In this document: positions 1 to 12,060 of the stretch, piece by piece | How positions within the stretch are numbered: position 1 is the stretch's first letter | How the letters are laid out: each line of letters opens with the position of its first letter | Source of the DNA: Helopsaltes ochotensis | Lineage: Eukaryota > Chordata > Aves > Passeriformes > Locustellidae | Direction of reading: 5' to 3' | NCBI GenBank assembly: GCA_013400155.1 | Contig: VXBM01001544.1 | Location: 23,095-87,094 of the forward strand | Length of the DNA stretch: 64,000 nt | The notes under the pieces: generated by a model | Told to the model about the DNA's origin: nothing | The model's input: the letters and a program-made list of their open reading frames with translations, nothing else | The model's database searches: none | Made by a program: the position numbers and the translations under genes

Positions 1-1740
1 AGTAGTATTAAAACATGAGTATAAATATCTACTTAGTGTATACGATTACAGTAAGTAAATGCAGTAAAGCAGAATGATCTGGAGATTGTGAAGCCATAAA
101 CTCTACCTGAGGCATTTTTAGAATTCAAACCTGTACTCCCCTGACGCTCCCAATAGGCTTTTTAACAGTCTGGTCACTCTTGCCTCTTGATTGGCTTTAC
201 AGAGATTTTTTTTATAGTATGGTGATCTATCAGGTGCTTCAGATAGTTTCGGTAAGTGTATCACCAGATGTTTAAAGATAGGCTGGTCTTTATTCATTAC
301 TAACAGAAACACCCCACTCTCGTCTGTGTATTGCACTACAAAGGCAATAAATAAATTAAATAACTTAGAGGTCTTCATTAATAAGAATGTTTCACTAAAC
401 TAAGGCCATCAGGTATCCCAAATGGAGCTAGAGCTGTTAATATCCACAGAGTCTGCGGAGCTACACCTGCTGAAATTCAGGTTACACTTTTATGACTGTG
501 TGTGTCCTGCTTTGTCAGTTACAGCTACACTGGTGTTACAGAACACCAAGAAATGTCTATTGAAACTGAATGATCATTTTAGGAATTTCTTTCACTTTTC
601 TAACAAGCTGTGTATCTTCTAGGTGGATTTCTTTACAAACCTTAGTAGCTCCTTTCATCTGGCGGTGTAGGACTTCAGGAAATTCTGCTGCTCACCATTT
701 GGCACAAACATTCAAAGTCTCCTGTGCAGTGGCATGACAGAAGCAAATGTGCAAAATGTTTGTCTTAAACAATTGGTACTTGCAAGAAAAATACTGAGTT
801 GCACAAAGAAATAATTGAGAAACTTCTCCAGGACCTGTCTTGGAAAAGCCCTTTCTATTTTCAAGGTGTAAATCACAGGAGGACACAAAATGTGATTTCT
901 CTGAACAGAGATGACTTCTCAGACAGCATTATGTTCCTTTGCTGCAAGACCACACATTGATCCCTCCTTTTCATCATACTCTTTACAGCAATTAGACATT
1001 TTCCTATATGTTTCACACTGCTATGTAATTTCTTCTGACAGCTCATCAGCCTCTTTGACTCGTGACCTGTAATGGCATCCTTGTTTTTTTGAGATGTTTG
1101 TTTATTTCTTTTTCCCCTCACCAGAAGATGTGAGCACATATTATCATAGATGCATAAGGCCTATCAGTCATTTTTTTCAGGAGATATCCAGTAATAGAGC
1201 AATACTGTTCCCTCTCCACCCACTTGTGATTTTTTTTCTTACCAATTTCCCTCAAAGCCCTGAAAATAGCAGGTGCTTCTCTTCATTCACCTCCGCTTCA
1301 TCCAGCCCATCTGTCTGATTCTTCCATGAGGAAGATTAATGGGACATAACTCACTTCATCTCATGGTTTTTAACAGATCAGGGCGGAGGGGTAGGTGGAA
1401 ATTCTATCCAATTTTAGATGGATGTTTCATGATGAAGACCTGATGATGATATCGCAGCAGTAAATTTGGGATCTTTCAGAGTGTTGGTCTGTTTCCAAAG
1501 TATTTCACAGGCTTGTGTTTTGAATGTCACCATAAGTAAGTTGCTCTGTACCCATCCATCTCAAAAGCCATCACTACTGTACCAATTAGATGCCTTAAAG
1601 TGTAGTTGTGATAATACAGCTTTAGTTTCACAAAGCTAAGCACGCACTGGGGCCTCACTTACCCTGCACTCCCTTGCAGGATCAGTCTTGGCAGGAGTGT
1701 TTGGAGGGGTCGCAGCATTTGTTTGCTTGAAACATATTTT
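1..1740. other. Non-coding AT-rich unique DNA
   Basis: No gene is supported. Open frames are under 90 codons, lie on both strands, and resemble no known protein. No tandem repeat or transposon was recognised. There is only a short T run near 1084 and modest C/T-rich text around 1200-1310. Confidence 0.55.
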
Positions 1741-2460
1741 CAAGTAGCCCTTTAAAAGAACCCTTTCCCCCTTCTCCTACACCTCTGTCTGTTTTCTCTC
1801 CTATCACCAACCTTGCCGTGCAAGTCGTCTGTTTTGTTGTTGCTCTTAAATTTTATGCCTTTGTGTTGAGAACTACGCTGCTCTGATCGTGGTCCTTCAG
1901 GAATAAGTGGAAGTGCAGGGTAGGGAGACGGCTCTGTGCATTCAGTGTGCCATACCCTGGCATCTGTTACTGCCCAGATCCACACCCAGCCTCTCCTAGG
2001 GGTCTGTGCTGGTATTTTACTGTTGGGCATTGGGCTGTCGTTTTCTGTCCCACTCTGAGGCATACAAAAAGAAATAGCTGCGTGTCCCCAGGAGCAAACT
2101 ACTCGATTTCTACCTTTTGTACAAGTTTTCAGCATGCACCTCTGTCAGACCTAGGTCAAATGTTTCGTTCTGGAGCTGGTACTTTGCCTTCTCTTGGGGC
2201 ATCTGTGACAGCTACTGAAGGTGGCAGCTTCACCTGTAAATGTGAATTCTTGCAGAGCTTTGGTTTGCCTGGAAAGGTGAACATGGTTGTGTGTAAACAT
2301 AATGCCTTTGAAAGGGTAGAGAGAGTGCAAGCACCCACTTTGGAAGCTGTAACTGACCAAAAGTGCATCTTGAAGACATGGCTGGTTTTCCACCCCATTG
2401 AGAACTTCACCCTAAAAATCTCCCATGTGAGAGTTTGCAGCCACAAAGTGTAATTTTCTA
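1741..2460. other. GC-raised non-coding patch with overlapping chance ORFs
   Basis: A 127-codon minus-strand frame (1752-2135) and a 168-codon plus-strand frame (1947-2453) overlap each other, and two further minus frames overlap the second. Mutually overlapping frames of this length are expected where stop codons are depleted by higher GC. Neither translation has a recognisable domain, signal peptide or family resemblance. A real exon cannot be fully excluded without transcript data. Confidence 0.5.
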
Positions 2461-5260
2461 TTCTGCACTTCCACCAGTTTGGCTTACAAAGAAGAAAATG
2501 GTCTCTATATACGCTCTACAACCTTTTGAAATCCTCTTTGCTCTTTTGAGCATTGTCCAGCATGCAAACGAATGAGAAATTTGGCTTTAATACTTCAAAT
2601 CTGCTCACATCCACGAGGCTTGTCATCTTCGTGCTGCGTTGTACAAGCACGCTGCCCTACAAGAGCATTGCACAGGCTCACCAAAGAGAATCCCCGGGGT
2701 AGTTCAGTGTCTGCACAGAGGCAGATGGGTTGGTTGTAACCTGTGATGCCAAACCAGTGTCTCCAATAGTTCTTGATTTATCATAGCAAGCAGCCCTAAG
2801 ATGAAGGGAATAAGAAGCTACCTGAAGGCTTCCTCTCCTCTAAGGCTGCTCTGCATCATTCCTGTAAGGCTGAGAGGTTTGTCTGCATCCCTGGTTCCAA
2901 GCACACGTTTATTGTTTCCTCTGAGATCTTCCAGAGGTGTTCTTAGTCCCGTAGTTTTCTGTCCAAAGATATGTTTTCCCTCAGGCTGCCAATCATGGCG
3001 TAGCGGTACACTAATTTTTTTTTTCTTTGATGATGCTGTGCGATGATAAAGATTTGAGACTTTTGCTCTGCGTGGGAAGAGAAAAACTTCAGCGTAAAAC
3101 TTTGTCGTTTATTAAAATATTCAACCCCTTTGGATCCTCTGCTTTTAAAAAGTAAACAATGGGGAATGAAGCACTCTCGCGAAGAAGTAGGTGTCAGGAA
3201 AACAGGATTCACTTCGCTAAGAAGCAACTGGTGATGACAGTGTGCTATATCTGTCTTTTGCAACGCTTAAATTCTCCTTGAGCTGGCTCTTGAAGCAAAG
3301 CACATGCTGCTTACAATGTGCACGGTGCACTGTGTACTTTGATTTTCTCCTATTTCTCTATTAAGGTAGCAAACAGGCACTGAATCTTGCCAGTAAACAC
3401 AGAACTTTGTAATTCTAGCAGCTCCCTCTTGTTACTTCTCTGTGCAATGGAGGGTCCTGTCCAAGTGGCAGATGTGGAAGTTCCCTAAAGGTGAAAGCCA
3501 ACAAGCTTGAGCGGGAAAATTCGGAACATGGGACACCCATGAAATGCCAGAAATTTTCTCCTGTTCAAACATCTCAGTACCAATAATGTCAACAGAAAAA
3601 ATGAATTCACTAAAATACTAAATAGTACTTCTGATACCTTGACAAGCACATGAAGTTTTCTTTCTTTGGTAAACTTTCTGATCTGGACCAGGGTGAGAAA
3701 ACCTGCACTTTAAATCAGTGTAGTGTGATATTAGGGGACAGCAGCACATGCTGTGCTGTTGTTGAGATCTAGATCAACTTCTTTATGGTATAGAATGAAG
3801 ATAAGGTGCAATGAAAATCAGTTTTCAGATTAAAAATATGTGGTTTAGGGTGGTGGTTTTGCCAGCAAAGCTGTCAAACATTTTAGGTAAACATACCCCA
3901 GTCATGTGAAATCAGTTTAATTACAGATACAAAAAGAAAAGAATTAGGTCATGTTTCTGCATCCATGAATTAAGTGGGGTTTTTTAGCATTCTCCAGTGA
4001 AAATTCTTGCTGTAAAGGGTTTGGTTGAACAGGTTTGTAATAGTTAAAATTTTTAAATTTTAGTGGTAAAGGAAAAACAAAGATGTAGAATGTTGAAGTT
4101 GTATTGGTTGTTTTACTGAAGTTGGTACCAGGCCATTCTGTGGCCATAACTTGTGTTGCAAGTAAAACTTTGAAACTTCACAGTGTTAATTTCTCTATAT
4201 ATAGTATATTAAAAAAAAAAATAATCCTCCAGTTTTTGTGTGGGCAGAGGTCTTGAAAGTCCCCGATGGAAATTTTTGCTCTAGAATACTGTTAGCATCA
4301 GGTGGCTCCTAATTATGAGCACAGGATTTAAAATCTCTGATTTAACAAAACACCTCCTCCAGAGATTCAATAGTGCTCCAAAATAAAAGCAGCAAAATCT
4401 GTATTTGCTCCATTAGGAGGAAAGCACTGAATTTAAGGCAAAAAAATGAACGAATACAGAATGTATATTCAAGTTCTATGGAAAGGAGTGCCAATGAGAA
4501 CTTGTGGTTTGAAAGAAAACTGTGGCAAAACCTTGGGAAGTGGTTTTAGCTGCATTTAAAGCCCAGTGTCTTGGGATATTGTGCTTTTTAAGTCTAGTCA
4601 AATCCAGCTGAATGTGAATGAGGTGTTTGGTTATTTGTTATCTCAGGGTAGGTGACCAGCCTGTGCTCCAAGTCGTGGTCATCTAAGACTGAATATTCCC
4701 ATGAAAGTTTGCTGAAAAGTTCCTGGGAGGCTTTGGCAGCGCGAGTTTGCAAGCTGCAGTGACTGACTATTTAAAAAGGCCAAGGGGTGCTCGTGAGGAG
4801 AGGGGTTTTTACAGGACTGTGTTGCTTCTCGCACTTGTAATCTGCAACAGAGAGATTCCGTTAGTACAGAAAGCTTCCTGAAATTTGGGTTGTAATGTTT
4901 GTTCATTTGCTGTAATTCTCTAGTTTCATTTTGAAAGATCAGAGTTGAACACACTAAAATTTTTAACAATGAAAATAAAAAAAAAACCCTCTCTTCCTGA
5001 GGAAGGAAGTATCCTTGTTAACAGACTTCATCTTAAACTTGATCTGGGATTTTTGCTCCTTTTTTACATCGAAGCTATTGATTCTCGTAGAAGCTTGGTC
5101 ATTTGTGCCACTCAACAATATGACTTTGGTTTCCTAGGCAGCAAACTACAGGTCTGTTATTTAAACCCAGATTGTTGTCTCACATGTGTACATGAGGAAA
5201 TACGGGTCTATTGCCTATGGAAGGAGCAGTGAAACTCATCAGATGTTTTAAATCATCACA
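2461..5260. other. Non-coding unique DNA
   Basis: No coding frame is convincing; the longest are a 106-codon minus frame at 2943-3263 and 95-96-codon frames near 4.7-5.2 kb. A short imperfect hairpin sits at 3738-3762 (10-bp arms with one G:T pair, 5-base loop). A TATATA/A-run patch lies at about 4194-4222. Confidence 0.5.
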
Positions 5261-5700
5261 CAATTGGCAATTAAAATGTTTGGAAGAACTACGAGGAGCA
5301 GAGGAATTAGAGCTAAAATTGTGCAAAACAATTTAAAGCAGGGGAAGGGTGTCAAGAAAGGAGTAGAGGACATTTTCCTGGGAATGTCTGTTTTGAGCAT
5401 GAAATTCCTGGTCAAGTGCACACGTAAATTATCTTTTTCTTCATTCTCCACCCACCTTTTTTTTTTTTTTTTCCTCTCTTTTAATCTGAGCTTGACTGCT
5501 GCAGTCTGTGTTGCTCAGTTATTCCTGACCTACGCAGCAGCTCAGGAGTGGTGGCACAAGTTCTTAATGTTCTACGGGGGAAAATCTAATCAGCAAAAAA
5601 TAATTGTCTTGCTTCCTCTCCTTCAGTGGAGAGGAAAAAAGGGGGACTCTGCATGCATGACGGAACATTCGTGGACCACCAGAAAAGTGTGGTGAGGTTG
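5261..5700. other. Non-coding stretch with a 143-codon chance ORF
   Basis: The plus-strand frame 5264-5695 is open for 143 codons, but it crosses a T run at about 5458-5472, where codons become a phenylalanine stretch. It has no recognisable domain. I judge it spurious. Confidence 0.5.
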
Positions 5701-8105
5701 GAAGGTGTTAGGGCTCTTTTTTAGAACAATCTGATCAGAAGGCAAATGTCTAAAGGGAAAAGGAATCCGAAAAGAGTGTTGAAGTGCCAGAATGCACCAG
5801 CTAATAACTTTAAATAGTTCATTGAGTCTTCCGGAATTTTTTTTGTTCTTCTTCGGGAATAATCTGCTTACATCGTTAAGACCTCAGCTAAGCTCAGTAA
5901 CACAAATTACCAGATGTTGTATCCCCTATTTTTTTCCATCAAAAGACCAACCACCAAGCTTGTTGAAAGAGAGAGGTCATTGTCCTTCCCTGGCAATAAA
6001 ACTATTTTTGCAACTCCTAAGAAATGAAATGAGAATACCTTTCAGCTGTAGAGGGGATCCTATCTCCTGCTTCTTCCAAGTTTCCCTGTTTTGCTTTGTT
6101 ATTTTCTAATAATGCACTCATGTGTAAGCTAATAATGTGAACAGAGGGAAAATGAAGAGTTTAAAAAAAAAAAAAAGACAGAATGAATTAGGGCAATTGA
6201 GGTCGCTCTCTTTCATTTTTGCTGGAAGGATTTTAGCCCTAGTTTTTACCTTATCGCTTATTACACAATTTATGATAAAATGAGATGTGATTCCATTCTT
6301 ATTGTTGTGCTATAGCCTATTGAACATGCATATATAGAATTCATTTCAAATTTAAACACTATCTTAATTATAAATTGAATAAAATGGACAACCTATCAGA
6401 TTCCCTAAATTGCATTCTAACAAATAATTTCATTTTCCATTACTTTCCCACCAATGATATACTGGGCATAACAATGTTGAGTATACACCCTGTTCTTCTA
6501 CTTTAATTGTGCCAGAGATTTTGCTGTGTGACAACTGTTTCTCTGTGGGCATGTCTGTTGCTTGCCATTTGTTCCATAAACTGGGTTTTTTTTAGATATT
6601 TCAGTGAGGTTATAGAGAACCTTAGGAAATACTTGTACAAATTTTATTTTGCTTCCTCTTTTAAGTCTTATCCTACCCCAGGCAGGATTCACAGCCTGTA
6701 GTTTGACACGCACAGCTCGGTTTGAACCGGGTTATTCAGTGTGAAGGTGTATGTGCAAGCCAGATTCCGTAAGGATTTTTAAGGTATGAGGTCACAATGT
6801 GGTCCTTAGCTCATCTGGAATTTTGGAAGATAGCAGCAAAACAGATCGAACAAAATAACTGACGCCTGTTCATCCTTCTGCATTTTCTAACATAATTTAG
6901 AATTTAGATAGTTTCTATAGTAAATCAGCCTGGTAGTATTTAAAAAATATACATTAAAAAGGCATTAAAAGGTTTACAGATGTTTTCTACTAACCTTCGG
7001 GAAGTATTTAAGTATTGGGATGCGGAAAAATTATAGTAAGGCGTAAAACCACCAAAAATGATTCCATCAGGGAAAAGCACAGGAATGTCTGTTAGCTTTG
7101 TGAGACCCATGACTTTTTAATTCTCTGTGTTAAACCTCTGTTCAGATTTTGACTCAAGTTTACCAAGAACTTCCATTACAATATCTCAAAAATTGCAGAG
7201 ATAAAACGTATAGAAGATTTGATCTCTTTTCCATCATGTTGTTTATACTTCCTAAATAAACTTCTGTATAATTTAAGATTTCGAACATATTCGAGCCAAA
7301 TGTAGACTTTTTTATACCTGGCAAAAGATTGGTTGTGTTTAAAAATAGACAAACATCTGCTTTTTTTAACATGCTTTTCATATTTAGATTTTAGTTATTT
7401 TTCACTTGGCTTCAAAAAGCAAATGGGTCACTGAACCCTGATTTCTCAAAGGATTTCTGAAAAGTTGTTTTACTTTCCATATTAATATTTTTACAGAATA
7501 ATAATTATTATTTAAATGCTAAATTCAAAGTGGTAAGCAAAACTTGTTACATTTTTTTGAGGTAAAATCAAGTTTCTTCCATAAGAAGAAACAAAATTGG
7601 ACAATAGATATAAATAACAAATCTAGATGTTACTAATTCGCCATTTTTCTGATGTCACAAAGAAGATTTTATTCAAATTCCTATCCTCTTTAACTTTCTT
7701 TTGAAAGTATATAATTTTTTTTAATATGAACTCCTTCAGCCTTTTCGTGTCATAAACTACTCACATTTCCATGCGGTGCTTAAATTGGCAAGAATAAACA
7801 AACAAAATACTTGTTGCATCTCAAAGGATATTTCTCCCCTCCCGAAGTTTGCAAACAGGGCACAGAATCTAACAGTGCCCGAGAAATTCTAGGAGCAAGT
7901 TGAAGCATCCCAGCAATGTGGCAGCTGCTGAGCTGTGCACACAATACTGCTGCCTTTAATATATTTTTTTTGTACTTCACGAGTTTTTCTCCACGACAAA
8001 CCCTGCGATTTTTAGCCATTTTTCCCCCCTAGTTGAAACGATTTGCTATCACCGTAACTCGATCTGTTATCTCCCAAATAGTTTCAACCGTGTTAATGTG
8101 TGCGT
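5701..8105. other. AT-rich non-coding DNA
   Basis: No gene is seen. The stretch 6230-6480 is strongly AT-rich and repeat-free. Poly-A lies at about 6162-6176. Text from 7480 to 7760 is also AT-rich with ATAATTATTATTTAAAT-type words. Nothing matches a transposon I know. Confidence 0.5.
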
Positions 8106-8114
8106 GTACTTCTA

Positions 8115-8164
8115 CTTCTTCTTTTTTTCTTTTTCCCCTTTTTTTTTTTTTTTTTCCTTCCCCC
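8115..8164. repeat. 50-base polypyrimidine tract
   Basis: Every base from 8115 to 8164 is C or T, including an uninterrupted T stretch and terminal C-rich text. It immediately precedes the candidate regulatory block at 8165-8480. Such tracts can adopt triplex structure and often vary in length. Confidence 0.85.
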
Positions 8165-8480
8165 ACTCCTTATCAGGCTCTCGGCAGCATTTGTGATTCA
8201 TAGCAGTCATCAAAGTGATAATAAACTCATTCACAATACTAACAAACATGGGGCTCCCAGTTATTTACGAGGCAAATTCACAGCGATGCCGGGCAGTGGA
8301 ACAGGGGAGAATCAAGATGGTGTTGATTGATAAATTGACAGGTTAATTTACAAGTGGATAATAGGAGTTAGACCCAGAGGGAGCGCCAGCAGCCCCGGCT
8401 CTAGCTTGGTTGCACTGCCATCTGTCTTGTGCCTGGGAATCTGCAGGAGCGCTTGCAGAGTTTTCGGAAATTCGGGACAA
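8165..8480. promoter_or_regulatory. Candidate cis-regulatory element with PBX/HOX- and MEIS-like motifs
   Basis: Repeat-free block of mixed composition with many transcription-factor-like words. TGATTGAT at 8324-8331 fits a PBX-HOX composite site. TGACAG at 8336-8341 fits a MEIS/PREP site and lies four bases downstream. AACAAACA-type forkhead-like and TGATAA GATA-like words lie upstream at about 8216-8250. A GC-rich stretch with several CpGs follows. Motif identity is seen directly; enhancer function and conservation are inference. Confidence 0.35.
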
Positions 8481-9540
8481 AACCTCCCTGGTTTGCGGCA
8501 GTTTTAATTCGCTGTCTCGCACATCGCCCTGACCCCCCCGTCCCTCCCCGCCGGGCAGGTGACCTGCACCTTCAGAAAGGCCACCACCCGCTCCTTACTT
8601 CAAATACTTGATTTTTTTTTTTTTTTTCCTGAGGTCCTGAAGTGGACTTTTGCTTGGCTTTTAATTGAGAGAAGATAAATGTGTTTGTAGGTCGTAACGG
8701 TAGATTCAGTTCTGTGCCACTCGCATTGCTTAAAAAGTGATTGTGTTGTTTTCCATTCCATATTCACCTAAAATATATATATTTTTTTAAGCCAGCAAAT
8801 GAAATAAAACTAACTTTTAACCTATCTTATTGTTAGCTTACTTTTTCTTTCTGAAAATGTATTGCATTTCAGTGTTCCATCTGGCAGGCAGGAACTTAAC
8901 TTTGTAGCCAGATATTTCTTTTATTTAGTTGGGAGCATTGAATAAGTTCTGAGTCACCTCATTTTTGTAATCCCTAGGAGCCATTTTTATGGCAATCAAT
9001 CACTGTTTTTATGTCATTAAGCATTTAACTAAACTGGTTGTTGGCTTCCCCACAATGACCTGAAATTTCATGGAATTCAAGATCAAGGAGCAGTTGCCAC
9101 CACATGTCTTTGAAGTTAATGTGTTCCAGTCTTGCATTTTAACATTACCAAAGTTCGATTGGGAAAATAAAAGGGGGCGCTCAGAAATGCACTTTCCTTT
9201 TTGCAGTAAGGGGGGGGGAGAGCGTTTTGTTTTCGATACCTGGGATGTTTCGGCTGTTCCGATGTTCATCAGCTGCCCCGTGCCTCCAGCTCGGAGCTGG
9301 ATCTCAGAATCTGGGCGGTGGGACGTGCTCCTGCCGTCAGCCAGGATGAGCAAGCCTTGTTACACTCATTGCATGCCAAACCCTGGGAATTTTCTGTGGT
9401 CCTACAATTTCTGAATTGTGGGTTCTACAGTTCCCAGTGAGGCCGGGGATCCTGGGATCTCAATTTGTGGCTCCAGACCCGAATGGGTACAAAGCACAGC
9501 ACCTGAGCGGCTGCTGATTTTGTTTTCCCTGTCCTGAAAT
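8481..9540. other. Non-coding DNA
   Basis: No gene is supported. 8500-8600 is C-rich with CpGs and is followed by a T run at about 8611-8627. A pair of opposed 114-codon frames at 9009-9414 overlap almost completely, which argues against coding. A G run lies at about 9211-9219. Confidence 0.5.
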
Positions 9541-10060
9541 TCAGGGATGCCTAGCACACCTCCAGGTGTGGGATTCTCTTCCCAGTTGATCCTGGAGCCC
9601 CAGTGGAGAGGAGTAGATGCTCTGCTGGGCTTGCCCAGAATGTTGATTGAGTCTGGTGGTTGGTAATGCTCTAAATGAAGTTGTGAAGGCTTTCGGGGGC
9701 AAATCCTGTCCTCCACGCCTTGCCCGGACGTGGATGCTTGGCGTGGGGGAACTCTGTGGGGAGCAGGGGAAGGAATAAACCTGCCTTGCAGGGCTCGGCT
9801 GTGCTCCGCAAGCTCCAGGCGCCCAGCTCCGTGGGTTTGCCTGTCTGCCACGGGTGGATCTGCACAGGGACAGAGAGCGCTGCCCGCCCCATCCCTCTGG
9901 CAGCAGCGAGGAGCCCCAGAACCGTCCCAGAAAACCTGTCCTGATAAAAACTGCAGGGAGGTAGCGTCGCTTTCTGATGCTCTGCTGATCAGAAAAGTGC
10001 TCTCCCAGTTGCCTGAAGGCGGCTGAGCTGCTCAGGGGCTGCATCTGCAGAAAAACTAAA
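9541..10060. other. GC-raised patch with overlapping ORFs on both strands
   Basis: Minus frames of 149 and 167 codons (9402-9851 and 9541-10044) overlap plus frames of 74 and 98 codons. Composition is locally GC-rich with scattered CpGs. No translated domain is recognised. It could be an unannotated exon or a GC-rich regulatory patch, but nothing in the sequence decides this. Confidence 0.45.
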
Positions 10061-10062
10061 AT

Positions 10063-10199
10063 GCTTTAACAAAACAAAACCATAAACAAACAAAACAAAA
10101 AGACCCCAAAAACAACAAACACCCCCCCCAAAAAAAAACAACCCCAAAAACAAACAAAAAAAACCCTCAAAAAAACCCCAAACAACAAAAAAAAAAAAG
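10063..10199. repeat. A/C-rich low-complexity tract
   Basis: About 135 bases composed almost only of A and C, in irregular blocks such as CAAACAAAAC, ACCCC and a run of eight C. On the opposite strand it is G/T-rich, which produces an artefactual G/F/L-rich 99-codon minus frame at 9989-10288. It resembles the reverse complement of the tract at 54002-54180. Confidence 0.8.
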
Positions 10200-11570
10200 C
10201 CACCCAGACTGTGGAGATGAAACCCAGTATTTCCTATGCGCAAAACCAGCCAACCAAAGTTGTAAAAAGATAACAAAAACACAGGCAACTTGGGCTCTTA
10301 CGGGAAGAAACTTTAAAATTGAACCGTTTCCTAGCCGGTACTGAGGAGTTAGGAAGATATTAGTGGTGTTTATATTGAAGCACTGCTGCTGAATTTAGCA
10401 GTCTGTCTGTCTCATCCCGGCCACCATTGCAACTGGGCAATTTTTCTTAACTGATTTGGGGTCATTTTTCTGTGCAGTGGTTGTTCAACAGAAGAAATTT
10501 GCTTTGTTGCACAGAGTCATTTAGTTATGGGAACAAAAACCAGTTCCTGCCTGGGAAGACAGATACTCATTTACTTTATTCAGATTTTTTTATTATTATT
10601 ATTTAATAAGAGAGCCAGGATAATCTTGAAGCATGATCTTGGGAAAAAGGAGAAAAGTTTTAAAGCAGCAGGTAAGATGAGGGTACAACATGACAGGACT
10701 TTGTGAAAGTTGGTGGAAATTATTTGATCCACTCCTCTACCTGATGGGCTTTGCTGATGTTCCAACATCAATTCAGTGTCCTCTTCACCTGTTTTATAGT
10801 GATTTGGGGCCATTTATTTTGTGGTAGCCGTCTGTTGTGGTATTGAACTGATTTAGCAGGGTTTTTTTTCCCCCCATGTCTTTGCTTTCTTCTGAGCCAT
10901 CTGGACAGTGACAGGTTTGCAGACTCATAGATTACAATAGTAATTACTCTTAGAACTTAACTTGAAAACATTCTGATGAAAGGTTTTTTTTTTGCAAACA
11001 TCGAGTAATGATAAGAATGTAGTAGGGTGGTGTTTGGCCCTAATTTTTTTATAATATAGTGTGAGACCTATGGATGTCTAAAAAGTACGTGTGTGTGTGT
11101 ATATATATATATCTACACACAGATGTCTAAATGTTACCAAGTTTCACATCAGTTCAGGTGGCTATTTTTGTTTTGCTTTGTTGCTGCCACACAGGGTTAC
11201 AAATAACACAAGGAAAAAAAAAAAAAAGAAAGTGCAGATGCATTTAAATCCCCCTCTTTCCTGGACACACATAACCGTAGCAAACAACAGGTGAGTTGGC
11301 AGCAGAGAATATTTAGACTCATTGATTTTCATTATTACTTCTTTCTCATTCCATATGTCACATCAAAGCATGGTGGTATTCTGTTTGGAAAGGAGATCAA
11401 TGCCAGGAGATCGGAGTGATCCTTGCTATTCACAAGGAGTTTCCAAATTCAGTGGGTGACATAGGATAAAAGTGACCCTGGATTTGCTGTGACTGTTTTC
11501 TTAAGTTTAGCCAGACAGACTGCACAAAGAGAGGGGAGAAAAAAAAAAAGAAGAGCATAGATTCTGGCTT
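10200..11570. other. Non-coding DNA with short homopolymers
   Basis: No gene is supported. There are A runs at about 11214-11226 and 11539-11549, a T8C6 patch near 10862-10875, and the dinucleotide repeat listed separately. Confidence 0.55.
11089..11112. repeat. (GT)6(AT)6 compound dinucleotide microsatellite
   Basis: Six GT units run directly into six AT units. Compound microsatellites of this type are usually length-polymorphic. Confidence 0.9.
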
Positions 11571-12060
11571 TGTACAGAAACTATTCTCTTAATTGAAGCT
11601 TATTTAAAAACTTAGATATTCTTTTCAACTACAATGCTGGAAGATTGTCTTGACTTCTCTTTATTATTCTGAATCATTTCAAGTAAAAGTGCACATCTCT
11701 CCTCAGTAAACATATTTTATGAAACAATCCATGCAAATAATGCTTTCTTCAATTGTGCACTTCCTAAAATAACATGTTGACATCAAATCATCCTGTTTTG
11801 AAGAGTTTGTAATAATAAATAATAATCAATGCTGCAGACTGAAGGATGCATCAATTATATTTATTTTACCCACAGTAGAGACTCTCTTGGTTGTATATTT
11901 TTCTCCAATAATTTTGCACATTTTATTGTAAAGTGTACTTCAGTCTAATTGGCAATGTGGCTACTGACTGCTGATTGAGACAAAATTACTCTTTGCCTGA
12001 AACAAAAAATTGAGTTCTATTATGTGAAATCTAAAATATTGCTGTAGTCTTGCAGAATAA
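11571..12060. promoter_or_regulatory. Candidate element with POU octamer and SOX-like site
   Basis: AT-rich, repeat-free block. A perfect octamer ATGCAAAT lies at 11731-11738, and AACAAT (reverse of a SOX ATTGTT word) at 11723-11728, two bases upstream. AATAATAAAT-type words and ATTGTGCAC follow. The SOX word is in the opposite orientation to the classic SOX2-OCT4 composite, so this is only a loose match. Regulatory role is inference. Confidence 0.33.

Noticed and set aside
3738..3762. Hairpin considered as a microRNA precursor
   Set aside because: The paired stem is only about 10 bp and does not extend outward.
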